From: Aequorivita aquimaris
GTDB lineage: Bacteria; Bacteroidota; Bacteroidia; Flavobacteriales; Flavobacteriaceae
Assembly: GCF_001573155.1 (NCBI RefSeq)
Contig: NZ_JRWG01000003.1
Coordinates: 310,001-374,000 of the forward strand
Direction: 5' to 3'
DNA: 64,000 nucleotides
Below, in pieces: positions 1 through 9,190 of the stretch. The notes under the pieces are model-generated. The model did no database searches, had not been told where the DNA came from, and saw only the letters and a list, made by a program, of their open reading frames with translations. The position numbers and the translations under genes were made by a program. Within the stretch, counting starts at the first letter, position 1; each line of letters starts with the position of its first letter.

Positions 1-555
1 TATGTTTTCTGCCTTTGCTACTTCCGCCAAATGTTCCTTAATATCGCGAACGCCGATACGTCTAAAATCAAAAATCTGGCAGCGCGATAGAATCGTGGGA
101 ATTATTTTGTGCTTTTCAGTAGTAGCAAGGATAAAAATGGCGTGCTTCGGCGGTTCTTCCAAGGTTTTTAAAAATGCGTTGAAAGCCGCAGAGGAAAGCA
201 TATGGACCTCGTCAATAATATAAACCTTGTATTTCCCAACCTGCGGTGGAATTCGAACCTGGTCTATCAAATTCCGAATATCATCCACTGAATTGTTTGA
301 AGCGGCATCCAGTTCAAAAATATTGAAAGCGAAATCCTCGCCTTCCTTTTCGGTGCCGTCAGAATTTATTTTTTTTGCGAGAATTCGGGCACAGGTAGTT
401 TTTCCCACGCCACGTGGTCCCGTAAAAAGCAATGCCTGCGCGAGGTGGTTGTTCTCTATGGCATTCTCCAAGGTATTGGTAATGGCCTGTTGCCCCACAA
501 CGTCTTTAAAAACGGCGGGGCGGTACTTTCGGGCTGATACGATGAAGTGTTCCAT
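1..555 (-). CDS. dnaX: DNA polymerase III subunit gamma/tau, N-terminal part (cut by window edge)
   Basis: Clamp-loader ATPase of the replicative polymerase. The 185 codons in the window begin at the ATG complementary to 553-555 and run off the left edge. Visible are the N-terminal VSARKYRPAVFKDVVGQ block, Walker A GPRGVGKTT (about residues 46-54), Walker B DEVHML (about 115-120) and the SRC sensor motif (about 157-159), all typical of DnaX. The zinc-binding cysteine cluster that follows Walker A in most DnaX proteins is replaced by a charged loop (NSDGTEKEGEDF). From memory this is usual in Flavobacteriia. The gene is divergent from the RNase P RNA gene. Confidence 0.97.
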   Translation of the reverse strand, partial: MEHFIVSARKYRPAVFKDVVGQQAITNTLENAIENNHLAQALLFTGPRGVGKTTCARILAKKINSDGTEKEGEDFAFNIFELDAASNNSVDDIRNLIDQVRIPPQVGKYKVYIIDEVHMLSSAAFNAFLKTLEEPPKHAIFILATTEKHKIIPTILSRCQIFDFRRIGVRDIKEHLAEVAKAENI

Positions 556-637
556 AGTGCGGAAACAAATATAAAGATGTACAACGGGTTTTTAAAAAAT
601 AGCTGTTTGTATTTTCCTATATTTATTAACATTGGCG

Positions 638-645
638 TATTTTTG
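638..645 (+). promoter_or_regulatory. Predicted -7 element of the rnpB promoter
   Basis: TATTTTTG matches the Bacteroidota -7 consensus TAnnTTTG and ends about 5 nt before the 5' strand of RNase P helix P1. No convincing -33 TTG was seen at the usual distance. Confidence 0.5.
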
Positions 646-649
646 CGCA

Positions 650-966
650 GCAGGCCGCCTTATCGCTGCCGAAGTTAATTCGAGAGAGGAAAGTCCGGAC
701 ACCAAAGGGAAGCATAGCGGCTAACGGCCGTCGGGATCCCCGCCTTCGCGGGGATTTCAGGACAAGTGCAACAGAAAGGATGTACAGGTAATGCTGTAGT
801 GAAATCAGGTAAACTCTATGCGGTGAAATGCCACGTAAACCTGTGCTAGAGGGTACCCGCCCGATGCAGGAGGGTAGGCAGATTGAGCGTATGGGTAACC
901 ATACGTCTAGATAAATGATAAGGCCCCGATGTTAAATCGGGGACAGAACCCGGCTTATAGGCCTGC
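650..966 (+). ncRNA. rnpB: RNase P RNA (class A)
   Basis: Catalytic RNA of RNase P, which matures tRNA 5' ends. The conserved 5' block GAGAGGAAAGTCCGGACACC lies at 681-700 and the conserved 3' block ACAGAACCCGGCTTATAGGCC at about 943-963. The ends pair as helix P1: GCAGGCC at 650-656 with GGCCTGC at 960-966. A strong CCCCGCCTTCGCGGGG hairpin (about 737-752) occupies the position of the P12 arm. A T-rich run after 967 is a likely terminator. The gene is divergent from dnaX and convergent with the next gene. Confidence 0.97.
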
Positions 967-972
967 ATTTTT

Positions 973-1356
973 TTATTTTTCTTCGGCAATTAATTTCTCA
1001 ATCCACAGTTTTGCTTCATCCAAATCTTTAAAAACACCAAAGGGCCAATTGTAGAAAGTTTTTTCAAAATTTGCATTTTTGATACAGTTGTCGGTATAGC
1101 ATACAATGGCTATTCCCACCATTTTGGCATAACGAATATTGTAGAGCTCGGGATTTAGATTTATGGCGTATTGGTTTATTCGGTTGTCAATATAACCAAA
1201 ACTTCTTTCGGAGTAATATTCGGCAAATACTTCGTGGAGCGCAGCGATATGCTCTAATTCAATTAAAACACCTTCCTTCACAGTGGCAGTAACACAGTGT
1301 TCGGTTAGTTCCATGACAATAAAGCCTAAATCAATAGTTTTGCTTGTGAACGACAA
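973..1356 (-). CDS. Small SpoIIAA/STAS-like protein of unknown function
   Basis: A 127-residue soluble protein with no signal peptide or membrane segment. Its size, the hydrophobic strand MVGIAIVCYTD and the C-terminal FGVFKDLDEAKLWIEKL helix (about residues 106-122) resemble the small SpoIIAA-like (STAS/SEC14-type) proteins of Bacteroidota. The gene at 25777-26142 has the same build. It lies 11 nt downstream of rsmD on the same strand, so cotranscription with rsmD is likely. The fold is inferred from pattern only and no function can be assigned. Confidence 0.7.
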   Translation of the reverse strand: MSFTSKTIDLGFIVMELTEHCVTATVKEGVLIELEHIAALHEVFAEYYSERSFGYIDNRINQYAINLNPELYNIRYAKMVGIAIVCYTDNCIKNANFEKTFYNWPFGVFKDLDEAKLWIEKLIAEEK

Positions 1357-1367
1357 AAGTGTATGTT

Positions 1368-1901
1368 TTAATTAAAAAAACTGAATACGGAACTTCCGTA
1401 TTTTCGAGCTTCTACAAAATGGGGAAATGAGGAAAGATCATTTTGTTTTGCGTGTTCAATAATAAGCATTCCTTCCGAATTCAACAAAGATTTGGCCATA
1501 ATTACTTCCACCAGCTTCTTTAATGCTTCGGTTGTAAAGTCATAGGGAGGGTCTGCAAAGATAACATCATAGTTGCCCGAAGCTTTCTCCAAATATTTGC
1601 TTACATCAGATTTTACGGTATTTATGGGAAATTCAAATTCTTCTGAAATCTTGTTGATATACTGGATGCATCCTAAATGCCCATCAACCGCCGTAATAGC
1701 GGGGACGCCGCGAGAGGCAAACTCAAAGCATATGTTGCCCGTTCCTGCATATAAATCCAAAACAGCAATTTCATCAAAATAATACCGAACACGCAAAATA
1801 TTGAAAAGCGCCTCTTTCGCAAAATCGGTCGTGGGACGCACGGGCAAGTTCTTAGGGGCCGTTAATCTTCTTCCTTTATATGTTCCCGAAATGATCCGCA
1901 T
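1368..1901 (-). CDS. rsmD: 16S rRNA (guanine(966)-N(2))-methyltransferase RsmD
   Basis: A SAM-dependent methyltransferase that modifies G966 of 16S rRNA during 30S assembly. The 177-residue protein begins MRIISGTYKGRRL, has SAM motif I VLDLYAGTGN (residues 47-56) and the amino-methylase motif DPPY (117-120), and has normal family length. Its ATG overlaps the stop of the upstream DUF3822 gene by one base (TAATG), which suggests translational coupling. The usual bacterial neighbour coaD is not present here. Confidence 0.95.
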   Translation of the reverse strand: MRIISGTYKGRRLTAPKNLPVRPTTDFAKEALFNILRVRYYFDEIAVLDLYAGTGNICFEFASRGVPAITAVDGHLGCIQYINKISEEFEFPINTVKSDVSKYLEKASGNYDVIFADPPYDFTTEALKKLVEVIMAKSLLNSEGMLIIEHAKQNDLSSFPHFVEARKYGSSVFSFFN

Positions 1902-2722
1902 TAAATTACGTTTTTTAGAATGAAATGGTTGTGTGGCCTATCGTTATCCAAGCTTCTTGTTGCAGTATAATTTGAATCCATAAATTCTAGATTGCGGATG
2001 TAGGTATACGCAATTTTGAAGTTGTCATCCTCCTTTTCAATTTCGCCACAAAGAATTACCGGGATATTATCTGAATCCAAGTGCAACTGTTCCATACAGA
2101 AAAGCGTATAATAGATAAAATCTTCGGGCGTTTTATAGGTATAGCTGTTGCAAAGCTGAAGTTCGCCGTTTTTCAAAACGATACAATCAAAACTGTTTTT
2201 CTGAAAGTGGAGGAATATTTTAGGAAGTGAGTAATTTTCCTTCTCTAAAATTGTTTTTAGCATTACGGTAACGGAATGGTAATAGCTGAAAGAGCCGTAC
2301 TTTTCAAAAAAGAAATTGTTGATATTCATAAATGGCACATAAACCACCACGATGTTTTGGTTTTCTACCAAATCGTGCGCCATATAATCATTGGCCAATA
2401 TTTTTGAATTGAACTTTAAATATTCGCTGGCCTTGGTTTCATCAAATAATGGTGCGGGAACCAAACTATAAACGGGAGTGGAGTAAACGACGGAAACTTC
2501 AGCGAATGCAGTATTCAAAATCTCATTTTTGAACATAATGGTTTCTATTTCCATTAACAGCTCCTCAGGTGTAGTGCTGTGGTCCAGCACGTTTTCCAAA
2601 AAGAAAACAGGCTCTTCGCTTGCTGGATTTGTCACCAAAAAAGAAAGCCCGTTCAAAGAGATTTGAACGGACAGTCTATTATTAATTGTATTTTGTATGT
2701 TAGTTTTCTTTTGCTGCATCAT
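1901..2722 (-). CDS. DUF3822 family protein
   Basis: A protein of about 273 residues that matches, from memory, the DUF3822 family, a Bacteroidota family commonly encoded beside rsmD. It has alternating hydrophobic strands (VVVYVPFMNINNFFFEKYG and others) consistent with an actin/ASKHA-like fold, but no motif that defines a reaction. The start is set at the MMQQKKTN methionine pair. An upstream ATG at 2755 would lengthen the overlap with the preceding gene to 56 nt. It overlaps rsmD by one base. Function unknown. Confidence 0.85.
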   Translation of the reverse strand: MMQQKKTNIQNTINNRLSVQISLNGLSFLVTNPASEEPVFFLENVLDHSTTPEELLMEIETIMFKNEILNTAFAEVSVVYSTPVYSLVPAPLFDETKASEYLKFNSKILANDYMAHDLVENQNIVVVYVPFMNINNFFFEKYGSFSYYHSVTVMLKTILEKENYSLPKIFLHFQKNSFDCIVLKNGELQLCNSYTYKTPEDFIYYTLFCMEQLHLDSDNIPVILCGEIEKEDDNFKIAYTYIRNLEFMDSNYTATRSLDNDRPHNHFILKNVI

Positions 2723-3362
2723 AGATTTTTGGCCAGTTTCCAGAAGTATTAACATCTTCCAGCGAACCTACTTTAATATCCGGTCCATTAACGCCATCAA
2801 CAGATTGTACCTGCATTTCCTGGGCTAAAAGATCTTTGTCAAGGTCTCCCAATACTACCTTTTTTGAAACCTTTGCCTCAAAAACGGAATACGTGGCGTC
2901 GTTTTTAGTGATTTTCCCGGCTTTTAGGTCAAATTTGGCGTCAACACCTTCCACGGGCACATTCATCATTGTTTTGTATCTGTTTGTACTTCCGTAAAGG
3001 GAATCTTTAACGGGAGTGAATCCTAAAGTATCTATAAGAGATTCTTCAATAAAATAACCTTCGCTAATTCCAAAAGCCTTGTTCTTTGCAACATCGGCAT
3101 AACTGGTATCACGTCTTTGGGTAATGGCAAACTTTGCGGTGTCAATAAAATTGATCAAACTGTCCCAATCGCCAGTAAAACTTCCCGTGATCTCTTTGTG
3201 GGCAAGTTCTGCGGCCTGAATGTCTTTCAAATTCTGAATTACTTTAACATAACGTGCTTCCTTAATTTTGTTGAATTCCACCGGGCCCATAACCGAGTTC
3301 CATAATTTCCAGCCCAAAAAGATGATGACAATCCAAAGAACAATCTGAATTACTAATTTCAT
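2700..3362 (-). CDS. Membrane-anchored protein of unknown function
   Basis: A 220-residue protein with one N-terminal membrane helix (about residues 3-25, IQIVLWIVIIFLGWKLW) and then a soluble, probably periplasmic, part that starts with a helix rich in charged residues (NKIKEARYVKVIQNLKDIQ). The N-terminal helix followed by an amphipathic region is reminiscent of pilin-like assembly proteins, but no prepilin peptidase site is visible. It is first in a run with the DUF3822 gene and rsmD. I do not recognise a function. Confidence 0.8.
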   Translation of the reverse strand: MKLVIQIVLWIVIIFLGWKLWNSVMGPVEFNKIKEARYVKVIQNLKDIQAAELAHKEITGSFTGDWDSLINFIDTAKFAITQRRDTSYADVAKNKAFGISEGYFIEESLIDTLGFTPVKDSLYGSTNRYKTMMNVPVEGVDAKFDLKAGKITKNDATYSVFEAKVSKKVVLGDLDKDLLAQEMQVQSVDGVNGPDIKVGSLEDVNTSGNWPKIYDAAKEN

Positions 3363-3487
3363 TATTGATATTATTTAAGTGTTGATTTTACTAAAAGGTC
3401 TATCGCAAATCTACAATTTTTTTTTGTTCACAAAAGTATATTCCGAAAAAATCATACCTATCTTTAAACCCTCATTGACAGCAGCGA

Positions 3488-4912
3488 ATGATGAATGTAT
3501 CAGAATTTTACAGTTATTTACAAAATGATTTTCCACATAACACAACCGCAAAGCAGGATATTGCACTTCAATTATTGGCAAAATTTGTGTTGGGCACAAA
3601 CAAAAATGAAACCTTTTTGTTAAAAGGATATGCGGGAACCGGAAAGACTACGATTGTGGGTTCCTTGGTGAAAAATCTTTCCAAAATAAAAAAGCGTTCG
3701 GTGCTATTGGCACCAACGGGACGGGCGGCAAAGGTTATTAGCAATTATTCAAATAAGCAAGCTTTTACCATCCACAAAAAAATATATTTTCCGAAAAGCG
3801 AAAAAGGTTCCGTTTCCTTCACATTACAGCAGAATAAACATCGCGATACTATTTTTATAGTAGATGAGGCCTCGATGATTCCCGATATTAACCAAGATTC
3901 AAAACTTTTTGAAAATGGCTCCCTGCTGGACGATTTGATGCAATATGTATATAGCGGCAATAATTGTAAGCTACTGCTCATTGGCGATTCGGCACAATTG
4001 CCACCGGTGCATTTGGATATCAGTCCCGCGCTGGATCCGCTTCTGCTCGAGAACCAATACAACCGCGAAGTAATAAAACTCGAACTGGATGAAGTGGTGC
4101 GCCAACAAAAGGATAGTGGTATTTTGGAAAATGCTACCCGAATCCGTGAGCGTTTGGACGACGAACTTTACGAGGCATTTAAGTTTTCGGGAGCAAATTT
4201 CGCCGATGTAATCCGCCCCGTTGACGGGCAGGAAATTATGGACGCCATAAACGATAGTTATGCTGCCTTGGGAAACGAGGACACCGTAATAATTGTACGT
4301 TCAAATAAAAGAGCAAACCTATACAATCAAAGCATCCGCGAACGGATTCTCTTTCAGGAATCTGAGCTCTCGGCAGGCGATTATTTAATGGTGGTGAAAA
4401 ACAATTATTTTTGGGTGGATAATACCAGCGAGGCAGGATTTATTGCCAACGGCGACATTGTGGAGGTTTTGGAAATTTTCGCTTTCAAGGAATTGTACGG
4501 CTTCCGTTTTGCCGAAGTGAAAATGCGAATGGTGGATTACCCACACATGAAACCTTTGGAAACAGTGCTATTACTCGATACGCTTACTTCAGAAAGCCCA
4601 TCGCTCACCTATGATGAATCAAACAAACTCTATCAAGAAGTGATGAAGGATTACGCGACGGAAAAATCCAAATACAAAAAGTTTTTGGCGGTTAAGAATA
4701 ATAAGTATTTCAATGCGCTTCAGGTAAAGTTCAGTTACGCCATAACCTGCCATAAATCGCAAGGGGGGCAGTGGAATACGGTTTTTGTGGAGCAGCCCTA
4801 TCTTCCAAATGGCATCGATAAGGAATACCTGCGCTGGCTTTACACAGCCGTGACCCGTGCGCGTGAAAAATTGTATTTAATAGGTTTCAAAGATGAATTT
4901 TTTGTAGATTAG
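3488..4912 (+). CDS. RecD-like superfamily 1 DNA helicase (UvrD_C_2 type)
   Basis: A 474-residue SF1B ATPase that probably moves along or unwinds DNA. Walker A GYAGTGKT is at residues 47-54, the PTGRAAK motif at 76-82, Walker B DEAS at 126-129 and motif III GDSAQLPPV at 166-174. The C-terminal UvrD_C_2 part has YAITCHKSQGGQW (about 423-435) and YTAVTRAREKLYLIGF (about 450-466). It lacks the N-terminal helix-hairpin-helix region of full RecD2 and is shorter than RecD of RecBCD. The first two codons are both ATG (3488, 3491). The next gene starts 6 nt after the stop, so an operon is likely. Confidence 0.92.
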   Translation: MMNVSEFYSYLQNDFPHNTTAKQDIALQLLAKFVLGTNKNETFLLKGYAGTGKTTIVGSLVKNLSKIKKRSVLLAPTGRAAKVISNYSNKQAFTIHKKIYFPKSEKGSVSFTLQQNKHRDTIFIVDEASMIPDINQDSKLFENGSLLDDLMQYVYSGNNCKLLLIGDSAQLPPVHLDISPALDPLLLENQYNREVIKLELDEVVRQQKDSGILENATRIRERLDDELYEAFKFSGANFADVIRPVDGQEIMDAINDSYAALGNEDTVIIVRSNKRANLYNQSIRERILFQESELSAGDYLMVVKNNYFWVDNTSEAGFIANGDIVEVLEIFAFKELYGFRFAEVKMRMVDYPHMKPLETVLLLDTLTSESPSLTYDESNKLYQEVMKDYATEKSKYKKFLAVKNNKYFNALQVKFSYAITCHKSQGGQWNTVFVEQPYLPNGIDKEYLRWLYTAVTRAREKLYLIGFKDEFFVD

Positions 4913-4918
4913 TGGCTC

Positions 4919-5497
4919 ATGGAAAATCTGGAAATCCTCATCAGCTTATTTTTGGGCATTGGCTTGGCGGCCGCCGTAGGTTTCCGCGTTTTTCTGCCTT
5001 TGCTCGTGTTAAGTTTGGCGGGCTATTGTGAGGTTATTACTTTAAATGAAAGCTGGCAATGGCTGGGAAGCCTTACCGCAGTTATAACGATGGGAGTTGC
5101 TACCGCTGTTGAAATTTTCGGATACTATATTCCTTGGTTAGATAATTTATTGGATACAATTGCCCTGCCCTTGGCCACATTGGCAGGAACCTTAGTGTTA
5201 GTGGCAACCATAACAGATTTAAGTCCCGTGGTTACGTGGACTTTGGCTATCATTGCGGGCGGGGGCACGGCTGCGGCAATTAAAGGTAATGCTTCGGCCG
5301 CACGGTTGACGTCAACCGCCACCACGGCCGGCACCGCGAACCCCATTCTCGCCACGGTAGAAACGGCCATTGCAACCGTTTTGGCCTTTGCTTCCATATT
5401 TATTCCTATTTTGGCCTTTATCCTTGTTGTGCTTTTGTTTTTTCTAATATTCAGATTTTATAAAAAGCTTCGCAAAAAAAGATTGCCACCCGCTTAA
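4919..5497 (+). CDS. DUF4126 family membrane protein
   Basis: A 192-residue integral membrane protein with about four to five hydrophobic segments, including an Ala/Gly/Thr-rich central stretch ([20 protein letters not shown]) that matches the DUF4126 family. It ends in a basic tail ([14 protein letters not shown]) expected to be cytoplasmic. It sits 6 nt behind the RecD-like helicase gene and 37 nt ahead of the KdsB-KdnB gene. Function unknown. Confidence 0.88.
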   Translation: MENLEILISLFLGIGLAAAVGFRVFLPLLVLSLAGYCEVITLNESWQWLGSLTAVITMGVATAVEIFGYYIPWLDNLLDTIALPLATLAGTLVLVATITDLSPVVTWTLAIIAGGGTAAAIKGNASAARLTSTATTAGTANPILATVETAIATVLAFASIFIPILAFILVVLLFFLIFRFYKKLRKKRLPPA

Positions 5498-5534
5498 ACT
5501 TCTTATTTTTGAAATCATTTTTAAAAACTTCGAC

Positions 5535-7364
5535 TTGAAAATAATAGCAATGATCCCCGCACGATACGGTGCGTCGCGATTCCCCGGAAAACTGATGCAG
5601 GACTTAGCTGGCAAGCCCGTAATAGTTAGAACCTATGAGGCTGCAAAAGCAACCAATCTCTTTGATGAAGTTTACGTGGTTACGGACAGTGAGGTGATTT
5701 TTCAGGAAATTGAGGCCAATGGTGGCAAGGCCATTATGAGCCAAAAGGAACACGATTGCGGAAGCGACCGTATTGCCGAGGCCGTGGAAAATATGGACAT
5801 TGACATAGTGGTAAACGTGCAGGGCGACGAACCCTTTACGAGCCGTGAGGGTTTGGAAAAGGTTTTGGCAGTGTTCAATGAACCCGATGCGGATAAAATT
5901 GACCTGGCTTCTTTAATGACCGAAATTCATGATTGGAAGGAAATAAACGATCCCAATACCGTAAAGGTGATCGTAGATAAAGACAACTTTGCGCTTTATT
6001 TTTCACGGTCGCCGATTCCCTATCCCCGTGACAAAAACGTAGAAATTCAATATTACAAGCACAAGGGCATATACGCCTTCCGCAAACAGGCCATCATGGA
6101 TTTTTATCGCTTGCCAATGCGTTCCCTGGAAGCGGTGGAGAAGATAGAATGCATTCGTTATTTGGAATACGGAAAAAATATAAAAATGGCAGTTTCAAAT
6201 ACAACCGGCGTTGAAATTGACACTCCCGAAGATTTGGTAAGGGCGAACAAACTTCTGAAAGAAAGTAAGCCAGACGCCGTGAACAATAAGTTTCGAAATT
6301 TTCCAATGGTGCCCAAAGTGGTTTTTGGAGAAGGCTGTTTTGATCAACTTACTTCAATTTTATCTTCCCATAAAAAAGAAAAGGCGCCTTTTATATTTTT
6401 GGTGGATGATGTTTTTGAAAAAAACACTGAGTTTTTGGATAGGATCAACCTTCGTTTTAATGACAAATTGATTTTCATTTCAGCTGAAGAAGAGCCAAAG
6501 ACATCACAAGTTGATGATTTGGTGAAAGATATAAAAGCAGAATTTACCTATGCCCCTTCAGGAATAATTGGCATTGGCGGTGGAACAGTAATGGACCTAG
6601 CAAAAGCAGTCTCTATTATGTTAATAAACAAGGGAAGCGCTGCCGATTACCAAGGTTGGGATTTGGTAAAACAGAAGGCCGTTTACCACGTTGGCATTCC
6701 AACCATTTCTGGGACCGGTGCAGAAGTTTCCCGTACTACCGTGCTTACTGGCCCCGTACGTAAATTGGGCATCAATAGTGATTTCACACCGTTTGACCAA
6801 GTTATTCTCGATCCGGACTTAACCATCGGCGTTCCAAAAAACCAATGGTTTTATACCGGTATGGATTGCTTTATTCATTGCGTGGAATCGCTGAACGGAA
6901 CCTTTTTAAATGCCTTTAGCCAGAGCTATGGCGAAAAGGCGTACGATCTTTGTTTGGAAATTTTCTTGGGCGATTCGCTTTCCGAAGAAGAATCACGAGC
7001 TAAATTAATGATGGCATCTTGGCACGGCGGAATGAGCATTGCCTATTCGCAGGTTGGGGTGGCACACGCCATGAGTTACGGTCTGGGCTACGTTTTGGGA
7101 ACCAAGCACGGCGTGGGAAATTGTATCGTGTTTCAGCATTTGGAGGAATTCTATCCAAAAGACGTAGCGCTGTTTAAGAAAATGGTTGAGAAACACAACA
7201 TTGAAATTCCACAAGGCATTTGTAAAAACCTATCAAGGGAACAAATGGAAACGATGATTACCGTGGCCTTGGGAATGGTTCCGTTGTGGGAAAATGCCCT
7301 TGGAAGCAATTGGGAAGCAATAATTACCCCAGAAAAGCTTAAGGAATTATACCTGAGAATGTAA
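5535..7364 (+). CDS. Fusion: 3-deoxy-manno-octulosonate cytidylyltransferase (KdsB) + iron-containing dehydrogenase of the KdnB (Kdo 8-oxidase) type
   Basis: A 609-residue two-domain protein. Residues 1-245 are KdsB-like: [13 protein letters not shown] at 7-19, VNVQGDEPF at 93-101, [10 protein letters not shown] at 156-165. KdsB makes CMP-Kdo for lipopolysaccharide. Residues about 255-609 are a complete group III (Fe) alcohol dehydrogenase with the NAD-binding GIGGGTVMD (346-354) and likely metal ligands D444, H448, H511 and H525. In Shewanella, KdnB oxidises C8 of Kdo, KdnA aminates it and KdsB activates the resulting Kdo8N. That gene neighbourhood suggests this dehydrogenase is KdnB-like. 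The start is TTG at 5535, since [11 protein letters not shown] fits KdsB N-termini; the ATG at 5550 would cut the first strand. No aminotransferase gene is nearby. Confidence 0.9.
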   Translation: MKIIAMIPARYGASRFPGKLMQDLAGKPVIVRTYEAAKATNLFDEVYVVTDSEVIFQEIEANGGKAIMSQKEHDCGSDRIAEAVENMDIDIVVNVQGDEPFTSREGLEKVLAVFNEPDADKIDLASLMTEIHDWKEINDPNTVKVIVDKDNFALYFSRSPIPYPRDKNVEIQYYKHKGIYAFRKQAIMDFYRLPMRSLEAVEKIECIRYLEYGKNIKMAVSNTTGVEIDTPEDLVRANKLLKESKPDAVNNKFRNFPMVPKVVFGEGCFDQLTSILSSHKKEKAPFIFLVDDVFEKNTEFLDRINLRFNDKLIFISAEEEPKTSQVDDLVKDIKAEFTYAPSGIIGIGGGTVMDLAKAVSIMLINKGSAADYQGWDLVKQKAVYHVGIPTISGTGAEVSRTTVLTGPVRKLGINSDFTPFDQVILDPDLTIGVPKNQWFYTGMDCFIHCVESLNGTFLNAFSQSYGEKAYDLCLEIFLGDSLSEEESRAKLMMASWHGGMSIAYSQVGVAHAMSYGLGYVLGTKHGVGNCIVFQHLEEFYPKDVALFKKMVEKHNIEIPQGICKNLSREQMETMITVALGMVPLWENALGSNWEAIITPEKLKELYLRM

Positions 7365-7380
7365 TAAGAATACCATTTCA

Positions 7381-7917
7381 ATGGGGCTAACAAAATTCAT
7401 TTTTGAAAAAGTAATGGGCTGGAAGATTGAAGGATCCTTTGATCCCTCAATTAAGAAAGCAGTCGTGATTGTTGTGCCTCACACTAGTTGGCACGATTTC
7501 TACATTGGTGCCTTTACCAGAAAAATTCTCAAAACCGAAATCAATTATATAGCGAAGAAGGAATTGTTCAAATGGCCCTTTGGATGGTACTTCCGATGGA
7601 TGGGTGGCGCGCCTTTAGATAGAAGCCCGGGACAAAACCAAGTTGAGGCCATTGCTGAAATAATTAAAACAAAAGATGAATTTCGCTTGGCCTTATCGCC
7701 AGAAGGCACACGTAAAAAAGTAGCCGTTTGGAGAACAGGATATTATTATATTGCCTTAGCTGCAAATGTACCAATCATCGCGGTAGCCTTTGATTATCTA
7801 ACAAAGAAAGTTATAATAAACGAACCATTTTATCCCACGGGCAATATAGATGAAGATACTCTAAAACTCCGTTCTTTTTATAAGGGTATAGTAGGGAAAA
7901 ACAAAGCGTACTCATAA
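7381..7917 (+). CDS. PlsC-type 1-acyl-sn-glycerol-3-phosphate acyltransferase family protein
   Basis: A 178-residue acyltransferase with the catalytic HX4D box (HTSWHD, about residues 34-39), an FKWPFGWYFRWMGG block and the substrate-binding SPEGTRKK motif (about 105-112). It is shorter than housekeeping PlsC (about 240 residues) and lacks a clear N-terminal membrane helix, so it may acylate something other than lysophosphatidate. It starts 16 nt after the KdsB-KdnB fusion, and the pair may serve outer-membrane lipid synthesis. The exact substrate cannot be read from the sequence. Confidence 0.88.
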   Translation: MGLTKFIFEKVMGWKIEGSFDPSIKKAVVIVVPHTSWHDFYIGAFTRKILKTEINYIAKKELFKWPFGWYFRWMGGAPLDRSPGQNQVEAIAEIIKTKDEFRLALSPEGTRKKVAVWRTGYYYIALAANVPIIAVAFDYLTKKVIINEPFYPTGNIDEDTLKLRSFYKGIVGKNKAYS

Positions 7918-8099
7918 AACAAAAATGTTAAAATAATGTCTTTGGAAAAAATATATAAATTATTGATAATCAGTAAATTGTTGTTAAAAAATAGTTAAGC
8001 AGTCTAAAAATCTTTCCATATATAAATTCTAAGTATTATTTATGCGGAGTAGGTGCATCAGTATCTTATTCAATTCAATCTTAAACTTTTAAATAAAAT

Positions 8100-9128
8100 A
8101 TGAAAAAAATAAAATATCTATTTCCAATTTTAGCATTAGCGTTAACAGTCATTTCTTGTAGCAATGATGATACCAGTGGAGGAGGTGATACGCCACCAAC
8201 CCCAGTTTTAGCTAATCTTTATGCTACAAGCAACACTAGTAACGCTATCTATTCTTATGACTTTACGCCAAATGGTATAGCGCTTCGTCCATTTAATATC
8301 AGTTCTAATGATAATGAAGGAATTTTTTACGATGAGGCGGCAAATGAATTAACGATACTTTCCAGGGAACAAAAAGTAATTAACACATTTCAGAATATTG
8401 ACCAAACACCTGCCAACGGAACATTAAATCTATTGGCATCGAGCGATGTGGTTCTTGATAGTCCAAGAGATCTTGCTGTTAAAGATAATTTCTATATCGT
8501 ATCTGACAATGCCGATACAGATGGCGATCCAAACACTGAAGAAGGGAGATTTTTTGTTTTTACAAAAGACACCATGGCATTTACTTTGCGAAATATCGTA
8601 ACCGTAAACTATGCGGTATGGGGAATTCAATTAATAGGAAACGACCTCTATACTGTAGTTGATAAAACAGCAGATATAGCTGTTTTGAAAAATTTCATTT
8701 CAACCTATACTACTGATGTTACAGCTACTCCTGATAAGCAGATTACTATTGAAGGCATTACACGTACTCACGGAATTACCGAAGATGGAGGTTTTGTAAT
8801 ACTAACAGATATTGGTGATGCAGCTAATGAAAACGATGGAGGCTTCCACTTTATTAGTGGATTTGTTTCAAAATTTGACGCGACGCCAGATGGCGGTACA
8901 CTAAGTGTTAGTGGAAATCAAGTTAGGGTCTCGGGTACGCTTACAGGTTTAGGAAACCCAGTAGCTGTTGAATATGATAGTCCGAGCCAAACTGTTTTTA
9001 TAGCCGAAAGAGCTAATGATGGTGGAAAAATATTATTTTTCAACGAAATTGGAGCAGGAGGAAACCTAGTTCCAAATTTAAGTTCTCCATTTCCTGGAGC
9101 ATCTTCTTTATATTTTATAGATAGATAG
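8100..9128 (+). CDS. Exported lipoprotein with beta-propeller-like repeats
   Basis: A 342-residue protein with a lipoprotein signal peptide, lipobox VISC with Cys20, and then an acidic SNDDTSGGGD linker. The mature part holds recurring strand patterns (LYATSNTSNAIYSYDF, DLAVKDNFYIVSDN, VAVEYDSPSQTVFIAE) like NHL/SMP-30-type propellers. A probable outer-membrane or surface lipoprotein of unknown ligand. It is monocistronic: a 182-nt AT-rich spacer precedes it and a strong terminator follows. Confidence 0.82.
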   Translation: MKKIKYLFPILALALTVISCSNDDTSGGGDTPPTPVLANLYATSNTSNAIYSYDFTPNGIALRPFNISSNDNEGIFYDEAANELTILSREQKVINTFQNIDQTPANGTLNLLASSDVVLDSPRDLAVKDNFYIVSDNADTDGDPNTEEGRFFVFTKDTMAFTLRNIVTVNYAVWGIQLIGNDLYTVVDKTADIAVLKNFISTYTTDVTATPDKQITIEGITRTHGITEDGGFVILTDIGDAANENDGGFHFISGFVSKFDATPDGGTLSVSGNQVRVSGTLTGLGNPVAVEYDSPSQTVFIAERANDGGKILFFNEIGAGGNLVPNLSSPFPGASSLYFIDR

Positions 9129-9143
9129 TATATATCAATTAGT

Positions 9144-9173
9144 AAAAAAAGCCACCCAAAAGGTGGCTTTTTT
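9144..9173. terminator. Bidirectional intrinsic terminator
   Basis: The stem GCCACC (9151-9156) / GGTGGC (9162-9167) is flanked by an A run and a T run, so it can end both the plus-strand lipoprotein gene and the minus-strand yebC. Confidence 0.9.
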
Positions 9174-9190
9174 ATGCTCTATAGTAAATA

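Noticed and set aside
5125-5397. 90-codon open frame antisense to the DUF4126 gene
   Set aside because: It is a mirror of the Ala/Thr-rich membrane protein on the plus strand, with low-complexity composition ([24 protein letters not shown]) and no start signal.
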